Source of the DNA: Terribacillus saccharophilus
GTDB lineage: Bacteria > Bacillota > Bacilli > Bacillales > Amphibacillaceae
NCBI RefSeq assembly: GCF_002272745.1
Contig: NZ_NPBD01000007.1
Coordinates: 744,001-808,000, forward strand
Reading direction: 5' to 3'
Length of the DNA: 64,000 bases
How positions within the stretch are numbered: the stretch's first letter is position 1; each line of letters begins with the position of its first letter. Below the pieces are notes generated by a model. The model worked only from the letters and a program-made list of their open reading frames with translations. It was not told the origin of the DNA and did no database searches. This document shows positions 43,451 to 52,181 of the stretch, piece after piece. Made by a program: the position numbers and the translations under genes.

Positions 43451-43888
43451 ATGAATATTGAGACAAAATACTTTGGAAACATGTCGGTCGATGAAGAAAA
43501 GGGGATTCGTTTCACAAAAGGCTTACCGGGTTTCCAGGAGGAAAAGATGTTTGTATTGATTGATTTTCCTGATAACCCTCTATTTCAAATTCTGCAAAGT
43601 ACTGTAACAGCCCACGTGGCATTTGTAGTGGCCAGCCCATACCATTTCCGTGAGGAATATTCATTCAATTTGGGTGAACAAACAAAAGAAGAGCTGGCAA
43701 TCACATCACCAAATCAAGTGAAGGTTTTATCAATACTGACTTTGCGTAAACCTTTTGAAAAGAGCACGATTAATTTACAGGCACCAATTGTTATTAATGT
43801 AGATGCATTAAAAGGGCAGCAAGTCATTCTTACGGATGATTTTTCTGCTCGTACACCTTTGCAAACTGAGAAAGCGAGGGCAAAATAA
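43451..43888 (+). CDS. fliW: Flagellar assembly factor FliW
   Basis: A 145-residue protein that binds CsrA and flagellin in turn: free flagellin frees CsrA to block hag translation. The ATG at 43451 is preferred because GAGGAG lies 7 bp upstream; an earlier ATG at 43436 overlaps yvi[22 protein letters not shown] and FHVVASPYxF-type sequence ([16 protein letters not shown]) are characteristic. It overlaps csrA by one base. Confidence 0.92.
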   Translation: MNIETKYFGNMSVDEEKGIRFTKGLPGFQEEKMFVLIDFPDNPLFQILQSTVTAHVAFVVASPYHFREEYSFNLGEQTKEELAITSPNQVKVLSILTLRKPFEKSTINLQAPIVINVDALKGQQVILTDDFSARTPLQTEKARAK

Positions 43889-44106
43889 TGCTTGTTCTCA
43901 CAAGAAAGGTTGGAGAGTCAGTTAAGATTGGTGATGACATAGAATTAAAAGTCCTGAGTATTGATGGTGAACAGATCAAGCTTGGTATAGATGCTCCCAG
44001 AGAGATAGCTATACATCGGAAGGAAGTTTATCTATCAATTGAACAGGAAAATAGTGCGGCTGTCGAAACTTCTGTCGATTTACTTAAATTCTTAAAAAAA
44101 GAATAA
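43888..44106 (+). CDS. csrA: Carbon storage regulator CsrA
   Basis: A 72-residue RNA-binding protein. [23 protein letters not shown] and [23 protein letters not shown] hold the conserved RNA-contact residues (Leu4, Arg6 and the Arg/His strand), with the longer C-terminus typical of FliW-binding CsrA in Firmicutes. It blocks hag translation by covering its Shine-Dalgarno sequence. Its gene touches fliW (TAATG) and precedes hag, which has matching RNA sites. Confidence 0.95.
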   Translation: MLVLTRKVGESVKIGDDIELKVLSIDGEQIKLGIDAPREIAIHRKEVYLSIEQENSAAVETSVDLLKFLKKE

Positions 44107-44115
44107 AGAAAAAGC

Positions 44116-44142
44116 TAAACATATGGTGAAATCCTCCGATAT
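44116..44142 (+). promoter_or_regulatory. SigD promoter of hag
   Basis: TAAA at 44116-44119 and TCCGATAT at 44135-44142 are separated by exactly 15 bp, one base away from the SigD consensus. Confidence 0.85.
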
Positions 44143-44195
44143 AAATAGTACAGCAAAGGTGAGCACGGGCGGCCGACCGTTGCGAACCAGTGAAA

Positions 44196-44232
44196 CCACA
44201 AGGATGTGGGCTGTACTTACACTCAAGGAGGA
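44196..44232 (+). promoter_or_regulatory. CsrA-binding leader of hag
   Basis: CCACA-AGGA-TGTGG (44196-44209) is a 5-bp stem that displays GGA in its loop, the ideal CsrA target. A second site, CAAGGAGGA (44224-44232), is the Shine-Dalgarno sequence itself. This two-site layout is the known arrangement for CsrA repression of hag in B. subtilis. Confidence 0.75.
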
Positions 44233-44240
44233 ATTTTAAA

Positions 44241-45077
44241 ATGAGAATCAATCATAATATCGCTGCTCTTAACACTTACAACAAACTAAGTGCTAACTCT
44301 GCTGCAACACAAGGATCTTTGGAAAAACTATCTTCAGGTCTTAAAATCAACAAAGCTGGAGACGATGCTGCAGGTCTAGCAATCTCCGAAAAAATGCGCG
44401 GACAGATCCGTGGTCTTGACATGGCTTCTAAAAACGCACAAGATGGTATCTCTTTGATCCAAACAGCTGAGGGTGCTTTGAACGAAACTCACTCTATCCT
44501 ACAGCGTATGCGTGAATTGGCTACACAGTCTGCCAACGACACTAACACTGATACAGACCGTGCTGAACTACAAAAAGAAGTAGATCAGTTGGCTCAAGAG
44601 ATCACTCGTATCTCTACAGACACTGAATTCAACACGAAGAAACTAATCAACGGTGATGCAGCGACAACTGCAATGACATTCCATATCGGTGCAAACGAAG
44701 GTCAAAACATTGAACTTACAATTGCTGACATGGGCGCTTCAGCGCTAGGCGTAGAAGGTGCTTCTACTACTGCTGGTATCAACATCTCTTCTCAAAGTGA
44801 TGCTGACGCAGCTATCTCTACAATCAACACTGCAATCGAAACTGTTTCTGCTGAGCGCTCTAAACTTGGTGCTTACCAAAACCGTTTGGATCACACAATC
44901 AACAACTTGCAAACATCTTCAGAAAACCTAACAGCTTCCGAATCTCGTATTCGTGACGTTGACATGGCTTCTGAAATGATGGAATTCACTAAGAACAACA
45001 TCCTTTCTCAAGCTGCACAGTCTATGCTTGCACAAGCTAACCAGCAGCCACAAGGTGTATTGCAACTACTTCAGTAA
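44241..45077 (+). CDS. hag: Flagellin Hag
   Basis: A 278-residue filament protein, a short flagellin made mostly of D0/D1. The N-terminus RINHNIAALNTYNKL and the C-terminus NILSQAAQSMLAQANQQPQGVLQLLQ are classic, and the variable middle (about residues 150-200) is small and rich in Ala, Ser and Thr. Codon use is strongly biased to a few codons, as expected for high expression. ATG at 44241 follows AAGGAGGA; an upstream in-frame codon falls in the CsrA leader. The glycosyltransferase genes downstream may decorate its Ser/Thr residues. Confidence 0.96.
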   Translation: MRINHNIAALNTYNKLSANSAATQGSLEKLSSGLKINKAGDDAAGLAISEKMRGQIRGLDMASKNAQDGISLIQTAEGALNETHSILQRMRELATQSANDTNTDTDRAELQKEVDQLAQEITRISTDTEFNTKKLINGDAATTAMTFHIGANEGQNIELTIADMGASALGVEGASTTAGINISSQSDADAAISTINTAIETVSAERSKLGAYQNRLDHTINNLQTSSENLTASESRIRDVDMASEMMEFTKNNILSQAAQSMLAQANQQPQGVLQLLQ

Positions 45078-45082
45078 TTTCA

Positions 45083-45147
45083 TTATAGGCGAAATTCTTT
45101 TCGCCTATAAAAATACTGGTCCAATTGATTTTGGACCAGTATTTTTA
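45083..45147 (+). terminator. Tandem terminator after hag
   Basis: Two hairpins in a row: TTATAGGCGAA / TTCGCCTATAA (45083-45110) and AATACTGGTCCA / TGGACCAGTATT (45110-45145) with a T-run. Double terminators suit a very highly expressed gene. Confidence 0.88.
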
Positions 45148-45164
45148 TAGATTGAGGTGTTACT

Positions 45165-47069
45165 GTGAAGAAAAAACCATTTGTTTCTCTTTGTATGATT
45201 GTTAAAAATGAAGAGAAAGTAATTAAACGTTGCTTAGATTCAGTTGTGGATTTAATTGAAGACATTATTATAGTAGATACTGGCTCTACTGACAGTACAA
45301 TAAAGATCATTCAAGAGTACGAGAATATTCAATTATTTAATTTTGAATGGAATAATAGTTTTGCTGATGCCAGGAATTTCGCTGCGAGTCACGCACAGGG
45401 TGAATGGATACTTGTATTAGATGCAGATGAATTTCTTGAGCCAACAAATGCCCGTGCTGTATTAGATGACTTAAAAAATAGTAAAGACGATGTTTATGCA
45501 ATAAATATTGTCAATTTTGTCGGTAGCGATGGGAATCGCATTATAGAAAATAAACATGTTAGATTGTACAAAAATTCTGGTGTTTATAAATACACTAGAG
45601 CAATACATGAACAAATAACACATATAGATAGTAAAAACTTCACTATCAAATTATCAGAGCTAATTGCATATCACTCTGGATACATGGAAGAAGTAGTGAA
45701 GAATAAGCAAAAGACAAAAAGAAACAAAAAGTTAATCGATCTACAACTTAAGAGAGAAAAAGATGGCTTCGACTATTATAATCTCGGAAATGAGTTGAAG
45801 ACAGAAAAGAAGTACGAGCAAGCACTTAATGCCTATGTAACTGCATATAAGAAAAAGGTGGATCCATTTATCAATTGGGTTCCTATATGCTTACTCAATA
45901 TGACAGAAACATTAATATTGTTGGACAGACACAATGATGCGCTTAATGTTCTTCAAGACGCAATAAGAATATATCAAGATTCAGCTGATTTCCTCTTTAT
46001 TAAAGGTTCGATTTATCTATCTCAAGGTAGACTTGAAGATGCTAAGCAAGTTTTTACACTAATTTTAAATGAGAAATCAACGTTTAAAACGGTTGTGAAG
46101 AGTTCTGATTCTATAGAATATCTCCCATTATTAAGGTTAGGTAAAATTTATGAACTAGAAAATAACATTGAAAAAGCCGTAACTTATTATTCAAAAGCTT
46201 TGAACATTAATAATCGCTGCTTTGATTCACTTACGAGTCTTATGAAGATACTTGCAGTTCATACTTCTGCAAAAGAAACATTCGAGTTAGCTAGACCTTA
46301 TCTTGAATTTAATCAATACGATGTTATTCGCTTCTTACTAAACGAAGGTTTGCATGAACTTTTGAGCGAGATTGTAGAGCACATTACATTGGATAAAGAT
46401 GTTTTAGATATTATAGAAGTAAAAATAGCAATAATTAATTTTACAGAAGTTCAAGAGGACTGGCTTGAAAAGGATGAACAAAAACTTGCTAAGGCATTGA
46501 AACTTAGGTTTATCGATGCCGGGGACATCTATTTACTCCATCTTCTAAAACCTGCCCAGGAATTAAGCGACGTATACCGCAATATAATATTAAATTCAGT
46601 ATTAGGATTCACGATTGACGACCATTATGATAAAGACAAACTGAAAAAAGAAGATTATACTCTAGAATTCTGTTATATGATTAAGAAATTAGTCAAATAC
46701 CAAAACTATAAAATTGCTAATGAGTTACTGGAACAAGTTTCTTTGTTCTCACCTTCTATATATGCAAAATTAGGAGGAATACTGTTCAAATTATCGCAAC
46801 AAGATTTAGCTATTACACTGTATGAAAAATCAGATGAACATAACTTAGAGAAACAAGATTATTTAAATATAGTTCTATGGCTGAAGGCGCAAGGTAACTT
46901 AACAGAAGCGAACAGGATAGCAAAAGAAGCATTAACGAAATTTAAAGATGAATATTTATTTTATGAACAGATAATTGAGACGGATGAGAATCCAGAGCCA
47001 TATTTAATGGAAGCATTGAACTTATATAAAGACAGTATATGGCTTGAAGAGAAACTATTAAGAATTTAA
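45165..47069 (+). CDS. GT2 glycosyltransferase with TPR repeats
   Basis: A 634-residue protein. Residues 1-230 form a GT-A domain: SLCMIVKNEEKVIKRCLDSV, IIIVDTGSTDSTIKI, and the nucleotide-sugar/metal motif LDADEFLEP. The rest is a series of TPR-like helix pairs (YYNLGNELKTEKKYEQALNAYVTAYKK, FIKGSIYLSQGRLEDAKQVF and others). Similar GT2-TPR proteins glycosylate flagellins or bacteriocins. GTG at 45165 follows GAGGTGT. The gene is clearly AT-rich compared with its neighbours, suggesting later acquisition. Flagellin as acceptor is inferred from position. Confidence 0.85.
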   Translation: MKKKPFVSLCMIVKNEEKVIKRCLDSVVDLIEDIIIVDTGSTDSTIKIIQEYENIQLFNFEWNNSFADARNFAASHAQGEWILVLDADEFLEPTNARAVLDDLKNSKDDVYAINIVNFVGSDGNRIIENKHVRLYKNSGVYKYTRAIHEQITHIDSKNFTIKLSELIAYHSGYMEEVVKNKQKTKRNKKLIDLQLKREKDGFDYYNLGNELKTEKKYEQALNAYVTAYKKKVDPFINWVPICLLNMTETLILLDRHNDALNVLQDAIRIYQDSADFLFIKGSIYLSQGRLEDAKQVFTLILNEKSTFKTVVKSSDSIEYLPLLRLGKIYELENNIEKAVTYYSKALNINNRCFDSLTSLMKILAVHTSAKETFELARPYLEFNQYDVIRFLLNEGLHELLSEIVEHITLDKDVLDIIEVKIAIINFTEVQEDWLEKDEQKLAKALKLRFIDAGDIYLLHLLKPAQELSDVYRNIILNSVLGFTIDDHYDKDKLKKEDYTLEFCYMIKKLVKYQNYKIANELLEQVSLFSPSIYAKLGGILFKLSQQDLAITLYEKSDEHNLEKQDYLNIVLWLKAQGNLTEANRIAKEALTKFKDEYLFYEQIIETDENPEPYLMEALNLYKDSIWLEEKLLRI

Positions 47070-47072
47070 GAA

Positions 47073-47103
47073 AAAGCGCACCTTATAAAAGGTGTGTTTT
47101 TTA
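47073..47103 (+). terminator. Hairpin after the GT2-TPR gene
   Basis: GCGCACCTT / AAGGTGTGT (wobble pairs) followed by six or more T. Confidence 0.75.
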
Positions 47104-47131
47104 TGATGTTAAAGGAAAGAGGCTGAATATA

Positions 47132-48457
47132 ATGCTAATTGATATGGTTTTAGGATATGCAGAAGGAAAAGGAGGTTTAGAGGACGTATTAACTACTGTT
47201 GTTAATGGTCTTGTGAGTAAAGGGCATAGGATTCGTGTATTACAAACGCATGCTCCGAAATTCGAATCTTGGGCAGACACAATACCCGAAATTTATTATT
47301 ATGGCCAGGAAGGAAAGGTGGAGGAAGAAACTGTCTCTTCAATGCAGACTGGTTATACAAACTTCTTGAAGAGTGCGGAGCTTCCTGATGTAATTATAGC
47401 AACGCATGCTCCTATACTAAGTTACATCTGCAGGACAGCTATTGCGCGCTTCAAACCTGATACTCCTGTGGTATCTTGGCTCCATGGACCGCCTGCTTAT
47501 TTCGGAGGAGGACAATTTCTAAAGTATAGTGATGCGCATTTTGCAATTTCTTCGAGTATAGGTCGTACAATAAAAGATATTGCGGAGGAACAGCCAATTT
47601 ATTTGATCAATAACCCTATAGATATCAAACAGAATAAGATAATTCGACCTAATGTATTAAAAGTTATATTTATTGGTAGGTTGAGTAATAGGGAAAAAAG
47701 GCTGGATTTGTTGCTAAGAGCACTAGTGAATGTGCAAGGTGAGTGGAGCTTAACTTGTATTGGAGACGGCCCTGATAAGAATATGCTCTATAATTTAGCT
47801 GATGAATTACATATTAATAAAGAAATAACATGGTTAGGTTGGAAAGAATCTCCCTGGGATGAGATAGATGAAGCATCAGTATTGGTATTGCCATCTGATG
47901 TAGAGGGGTTTGGATTAGTATTAGTAGAAGCACTATCCCGTGGCGTGGCGGTTATCTCGACAGATTGTGATGGACCAATGGATATAGTAAAAGACGGTAT
48001 TAACGGGTGGATTGTTCCGAAAGGAGATTTTAACAAGATAAAAGATATTCTAAACGCTATACAATCTGGAATAATTAAGCTGCCTGATGAACAGCAGTGT
48101 GTCAATTCAGTTTTAGAGTACGAAGCTGAGAGAGTATTGGATAAAATGAATGATATTCTAAATGAACTTAAAACTGATGGATTTATTCTAAACCAAAAAG
48201 TTGTAAATGAAAGTCAGATAGATGATATCATTACTTGTAAATTTATAACAGATGATATTTATCCCGAGCTAGTAGAAAAGCTATCAGGGGAAAGAGCCTT
48301 TAAGTTGTATGATATGAAAATCGATGTGATTAATTATTCTTATACAAGAGCTATCGTTCGTTTTAGCTATCAAAAAGACAGTCATGATAGTATAGAAGAA
48401 GTAAGAGTAAAAATTGTAAATGAAAATGGGACTTGGCAGGTAAAACGAATCTTTTAA
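47132..48457 (+). CDS. GT4 glycosyltransferase with C-terminal accessory domain
   Basis: A 441-residue GT-B enzyme. The N-terminal acceptor domain opens MVLGYAEGKGGLEDVLTTVV; the donor domain has VIFIGRLSNREKRLDLLLRAL and the EX7E motif in EGFGLVLVEALSRGV. After residue 350 comes an extra domain of about 90 residues (ITCKFITDDIYPELVEKL, VINYSYTRAIVRFSY, VNENGTWQVKRIF). A similar domain sits in the middle of the next protein, showing the two genes are related. AT-rich composition matches the upstream GT2 gene. Flagellin decoration is inferred from context. Confidence 0.83.
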   Translation: MLIDMVLGYAEGKGGLEDVLTTVVNGLVSKGHRIRVLQTHAPKFESWADTIPEIYYYGQEGKVEEETVSSMQTGYTNFLKSAELPDVIIATHAPILSYICRTAIARFKPDTPVVSWLHGPPAYFGGGQFLKYSDAHFAISSSIGRTIKDIAEEQPIYLINNPIDIKQNKIIRPNVLKVIFIGRLSNREKRLDLLLRALVNVQGEWSLTCIGDGPDKNMLYNLADELHINKEITWLGWKESPWDEIDEASVLVLPSDVEGFGLVLVEALSRGVAVISTDCDGPMDIVKDGINGWIVPKGDFNKIKDILNAIQSGIIKLPDEQQCVNSVLEYEAERVLDKMNDILNELKTDGFILNQKVVNESQIDDIITCKFITDDIYPELVEKLSGERAFKLYDMKIDVINYSYTRAIVRFSYQKDSHDSIEEVRVKIVNENGTWQVKRIF

Positions 48458-48476
48458 AAATAAAGGAGCATTTACC

Positions 48477-50978
48477 ATGATCATCGATTTCGCCCTCATT
48501 TACGCAGATGGCAATGGTCAGCTTGAACAGACTTTAACGAAGGCAGCAGGTCTGCTAGCTGAGAGTGGCCACCATGTGCGTATTTTTCAATCATATCGAC
48601 CTGAGAATACGAAATGGGAGTCTGAATTGCCTGAAATTCATTATTATGGGGAGAAGAGCGGGCTAGAGTACGAAAATCCAGATTCACTTATAGAAGGCTA
48701 TACTAATAGTCTGCGGCATCATGGCAAACCGGATGTGATTGTTGCATTACGGGCTCCGCTTCTAAATTATGTATGCCGAACAGCGGTAGCGCAGCTGCAT
48801 GGAGCGGCGCCGCGGATCTACTCGTGGTTGCAAGGAGTACCAGAGGAATATGGATATGAAGACGCGCTAAAATTTGCCGATCGACATTTGGTTATGAATG
48901 AGCAGTTAGAGGAAGCGGTTAAGCGATATGCGTTTCAGGATCAATGGCTGCATATGATTGGTGAGCCGATATTGCAGGAGAAACATGATATAATTCCTCG
49001 TCCTTCAGATAAAGCGCATTTCATCTCCGTTGGTGAACTTTCTTTGTTCGATAACTATTTTGAACAGATTTTCACCGCTTTTCGAAATGTACAGCATAAA
49101 GCTCATTTGACGGTAATAGGAGAGGGTTCTGATAAGGAAGCAATTCAAAACATGGCGCAGCAAATGGGAATAGAAACAATAGATTGGAAAGACGCAGCGG
49201 AAGACACTTGGCAACATATCGAATCGGCAACAGCAATCTTCGTTAATGGCAACTATGAAGAAGGTCACTTGCTAACAGTTGAAGCATTATCTAGAGGAGT
49301 TGTAACAGTCTTTGAAGGATCTAGTGATGATCTGCCAACCTTAGATGATCTGCCAGTTATTGCTGATGGGGCATTTGAATTGCCTTCAGCTGATGCATGT
49401 CAGGCAATGGTCCAGCCATACTACATCAATACTGTAGTGGAAAAATTAGAAAATGCCTTGAATGACGAAAGTGATAATGAGATACCTCTGCAGGCAATCC
49501 ATGATTCGCAATACCTCTACTATAAAGTGTTGAATGATATTTTAACTTGTGCAATAGATGGAGCAGAGTCGGTAATTCAAACTGAAGAAGAGATCGACTA
49601 TATAGCTAGTTTCTTCACCCAGCGCTACATTATGGAAGAGTTCAAGCCAGTTGAGGCAGATGTAACCAGGCAGGTTGCGTATCCTAAAGTAGAATCTGTT
49701 GACTATAACTATACTAGAGCTTCAGTGCGCTTACTGCTTATTCAAAAGTGGGTAGACCAAGATTGGTCTGAGAAAGTTTATTGCAGACTAGAGCTGATTA
49801 ACAAGGCAGGAACATGGAAAATCGATCAGCTTCATAGAGAAGCACCTTATCGGTCAGAAGAACTATCTGTTTCGACAACCGGACGTAAAAAGCTAGTGAT
49901 GGTAGCACGTAACAGCAGCGGTTCAAATACCTATGCTATGGCGAAACATATTCCTGATTCTATCCAAGAGGCATTTGATGTAGAACTTTTACAACAGCAA
50001 GAAACACAGGAATTCCAAGAAAAAGTCAAAGCTGCTGATGTATTAGTCATTACAGAAGCGAATATCAAGCATAAAAAGAAGCTTTACAACCCAAATCAAT
50101 TAATCATCGACACATGGCACGGCTTCCCACTAAAGGCAATGGGCTTCCAGGACAAAAACGAACAGAATAAGCATGTACTGGCGGATCGATGGGGAAGCAT
50201 TAATTATGTATGTTCGTACTCAGACTTCTTCAGTGATTTGATGATCCGTTGCTTCAAACTGAATCCGGATCATATTCAGATGACTGGCGCTCCTCGTAAT
50301 GATTTGCTACTGCAGCGGCCAGATATACATTTCCTCAAAGAAGAATTTGATATAGATCCAAGTGAAAGCCGGATGATTTTCTTTATGCCAACATATCGGC
50401 AGGTAGCGCATAATGATCGTGCTGATACGAACTTGAATCGGGATAATCTATTTGGAATGGAAAGCTTTGATAATGATCAATTTTACGATTTTCTAGAGAG
50501 AGAAAATCTGGAGCTAGTTGTTAAATTGCATCCGGCTGAGGAAAAATTGTTTCTAAATCATTTCGAAATGCAGACTCGTGTTCATTTGCTGACGGATGAG
50601 ATGTTAACGCGTTATGGAATGGATTTGTATGAAATCATGCCGCTAGCTGATATGCTGATTACGGATTATTCCTCCATTTATTTCGATTATTTGCTCCTGG
50701 ATAAGCCAATTATCTTCTCGCCTGTAGATTTACAGTCTTATCAGCAAAATCGTGGGTTCATACTCGACTCGTATACAAACTGGACTCCTGGTCCGAAGGT
50801 GACTACACAGGATGCGCTGCAAGATGCTTTGGCATCATTTATAGAGAATCCTTCTTGGTATGGCGCTGAACGTAAACAGATTCGAGATCAGGTGCATCAT
50901 TTCCAAGACAGTAAGTCATCTGAAAGGGTTTGGAAATTCATTCAGGAGAAGATTTCTGCTTATACCCAACCTGTGTAA
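48477..50978 (+). CDS. Fusion of GT4-like domain and CDP-glycerol glycerophosphotransferase-like domain
   Basis: An 833-residue protein. Residues 1-350 resemble the GT4 enzyme encoded upstream (FALIYADGNGQLEQTLTKAAG, EEGHLLTVEALSRGVV), and residues 370-460 its accessory domain (VDYNYTRASVRLLLI, NKAGTWKIDQLH). From about 470 a TagB/TagF-type domain follows: LIIDTWHGFPLKAMGF with His548, VCSYSDFF, GAPRNDLLL, MPTYRQ, VKLHPAEEK with His685, and ITDYSSIYFDYLLLDKPIIF. Such domains transfer glycerol-phosphate from CDP-glycerol. Codon use looks like the host's, unlike the two genes before it. It may add sugar plus polyol phosphate to flagellin. This function is an inference. Confidence 0.82.
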   Translation: MIIDFALIYADGNGQLEQTLTKAAGLLAESGHHVRIFQSYRPENTKWESELPEIHYYGEKSGLEYENPDSLIEGYTNSLRHHGKPDVIVALRAPLLNYVCRTAVAQLHGAAPRIYSWLQGVPEEYGYEDALKFADRHLVMNEQLEEAVKRYAFQDQWLHMIGEPILQEKHDIIPRPSDKAHFISVGELSLFDNYFEQIFTAFRNVQHKAHLTVIGEGSDKEAIQNMAQQMGIETIDWKDAAEDTWQHIESATAIFVNGNYEEGHLLTVEALSRGVVTVFEGSSDDLPTLDDLPVIADGAFELPSADACQAMVQPYYINTVVEKLENALNDESDNEIPLQAIHDSQYLYYKVLNDILTCAIDGAESVIQTEEEIDYIASFFTQRYIMEEFKPVEADVTRQVAYPKVESVDYNYTRASVRLLLIQKWVDQDWSEKVYCRLELINKAGTWKIDQLHREAPYRSEELSVSTTGRKKLVMVARNSSGSNTYAMAKHIPDSIQEAFDVELLQQQETQEFQEKVKAADVLVITEANIKHKKKLYNPNQLIIDTWHGFPLKAMGFQDKNEQNKHVLADRWGSINYVCSYSDFFSDLMIRCFKLNPDHIQMTGAPRNDLLLQRPDIHFLKEEFDIDPSESRMIFFMPTYRQVAHNDRADTNLNRDNLFGMESFDNDQFYDFLERENLELVVKLHPAEEKLFLNHFEMQTRVHLLTDEMLTRYGMDLYEIMPLADMLITDYSSIYFDYLLLDKPIIFSPVDLQSYQQNRGFILDSYTNWTPGPKVTTQDALQDALASFIENPSWYGAERKQIRDQVHHFQDSKSSERVWKFIQEKISAYTQPV

Positions 50979-51005
50979 AACCGCCATTTTAATGGCGGTT
51001 TTTAT
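50978..51005 (+). terminator. Terminator of the glycosyltransferase genes
   Basis: AAACCGCCAT / ATGGCGGTTT stem with a four-base loop and T-run. Confidence 0.88.
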
Positions 51006-51018
51006 TTAGAAAAAAGAG

Positions 51019-51044
51019 GTTTCGGTCACAAACAAAGTGGGTAT
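51019..51044 (+). promoter_or_regulatory. SigB-type promoter before the RsbR paralog
   Basis: GTTTCG and GGGTAT separated by 14 bp match the general-stress consensus GTTTAA-N12-15-GGGTAT. The leader to the ATG is about 130 bp. Confidence 0.7.
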
Positions 51045-51178
51045 AGTGAGGGGTCTATTCTCCTAAGGATAGAAGTAAATAATAGTTTCTAAAGAATCTC
51101 TTAAAAATTTACAAAAATACCGAAATTACGTATATTTAAACAGGAAGATGTCAAATGAATCTCAGGAGGAGTAGGAAT

Positions 51179-52024
51179 ATGCATAGGAATAAGGACTTAT
51201 ATTTGTTTTTAGAGCAAAAAGCGAAGGAGCTTAACGATAGGTGGTATGAACAGCTTGATAAATCGAATAGTTCAGGCGTTTATGCATCCACCGATCCAGA
51301 GACCATTCAAAACCTCAAAAAGCAAAACTACGATTTTCATCTTCATTTCTTCCGTATTTTCATTGAGGATAAAGAGACTTTCAATAAAAGTTTTGAAGAG
51401 TGGATTATTTCTACAGCGCGTGATGAGAATCACTTGAGTACACCCACACATCAAATAATCCGTGAATTTATTGTAACTCGCGGACAGCATCTAGATTTAA
51501 TAAATGAATTTTATAATTTACATAAAGACACCATTAAACCAGAGATGCTCGATCTTTGGAATCGTGAAATTATTACAGCTTTTGATCAGGTAATACTTAA
51601 AGTTACAGAAGAGATGCATCACTATTCAAATCGAAAACTTCAAGCGCAGCAGGAAATGATTAATGAACTTAGTTCGCCAGTTATCCTCCTGAATGATACG
51701 ACAGCACTTCTACCATTGGTAGGGGATATTGACACGAACCGCGCAAAGCTTATTTTGGAGAATACCCTTCGAGATTGTACGGAGCAGGATGTGGACCTAT
51801 TATTTATCGATCTTTCTGGTGTTATTATCATCGACACGATGGTCGCTCAGCAAATCTTTTATCTAGTTGAGGCATTGAAGCTAGTCGGTGTCGAAACAGT
51901 AATCTCAGGAATGCGCCCGGAAATCGCGCAAACTGCAGTTCAGCTTGGTGTCAGCTTCAATGCTAGGACAACAGCTACATTGACACAGGCAATTCGCACA
52001 AGCAATCGCATCTCTATCAAATAA
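51179..52024 (+). CDS. RsbR-family stressosome protein (STAS domain)
   Basis: A 281-residue protein. ATG at 51179 follows AGGAGGAG. The first 150 residues form the helical non-heme globin-like sensor domain of RsbR paralogs. The STAS domain from about 165 carries SSPVILLNDTTALLPLVGDID, LFIDLSGVIIIDTMVAQQ with Thr220, and GMRPEIAQTAVQLG with Thr252; both threonines match sites phosphorylated by RsbT in RsbRA. It should be part of the stressosome that activates SigB. Its place inside a flagellar cluster is unusual, and it seems to be driven by SigB itself. Confidence 0.87.
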   Translation: MHRNKDLYLFLEQKAKELNDRWYEQLDKSNSSGVYASTDPETIQNLKKQNYDFHLHFFRIFIEDKETFNKSFEEWIISTARDENHLSTPTHQIIREFIVTRGQHLDLINEFYNLHKDTIKPEMLDLWNREIITAFDQVILKVTEEMHHYSNRKLQAQQEMINELSSPVILLNDTTALLPLVGDIDTNRAKLILENTLRDCTEQDVDLLFIDLSGVIIIDTMVAQQIFYLVEALKLVGVETVISGMRPEIAQTAVQLGVSFNARTTATLTQAIRTSNRISIK

Positions 52025-52069
52025 TGTGAAACTGCTTGGCGGTATTGGCTACAATTAATTTGTACGACG

Positions 52070-52098
52070 ACGGGTACAGTTGCAGTACCTGTTTTTTT
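52070..52098 (+). terminator. Terminator after the RsbR paralog
   Basis: ACGGGTAC / GTACCTGT stem around seven bases, then seven T. Confidence 0.8.
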
Positions 52099-52139
52099 GT
52101 GCTTTTTTATCTTACATCTCTTCACATCTTTCCCATCTT

Positions 52140-52147
52140 GCCGATAT
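52140..52147 (+). promoter_or_regulatory. SigD -10 element before flaG
   Basis: GCCGATAT is a perfect SigD -10 element, 35 bp before the flaG start. The -35 region is poor. Confidence 0.6.
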
Positions 52148-52181
52148 AAAAAGAAACATATGTGCAAGGAGTTGGACTTTG

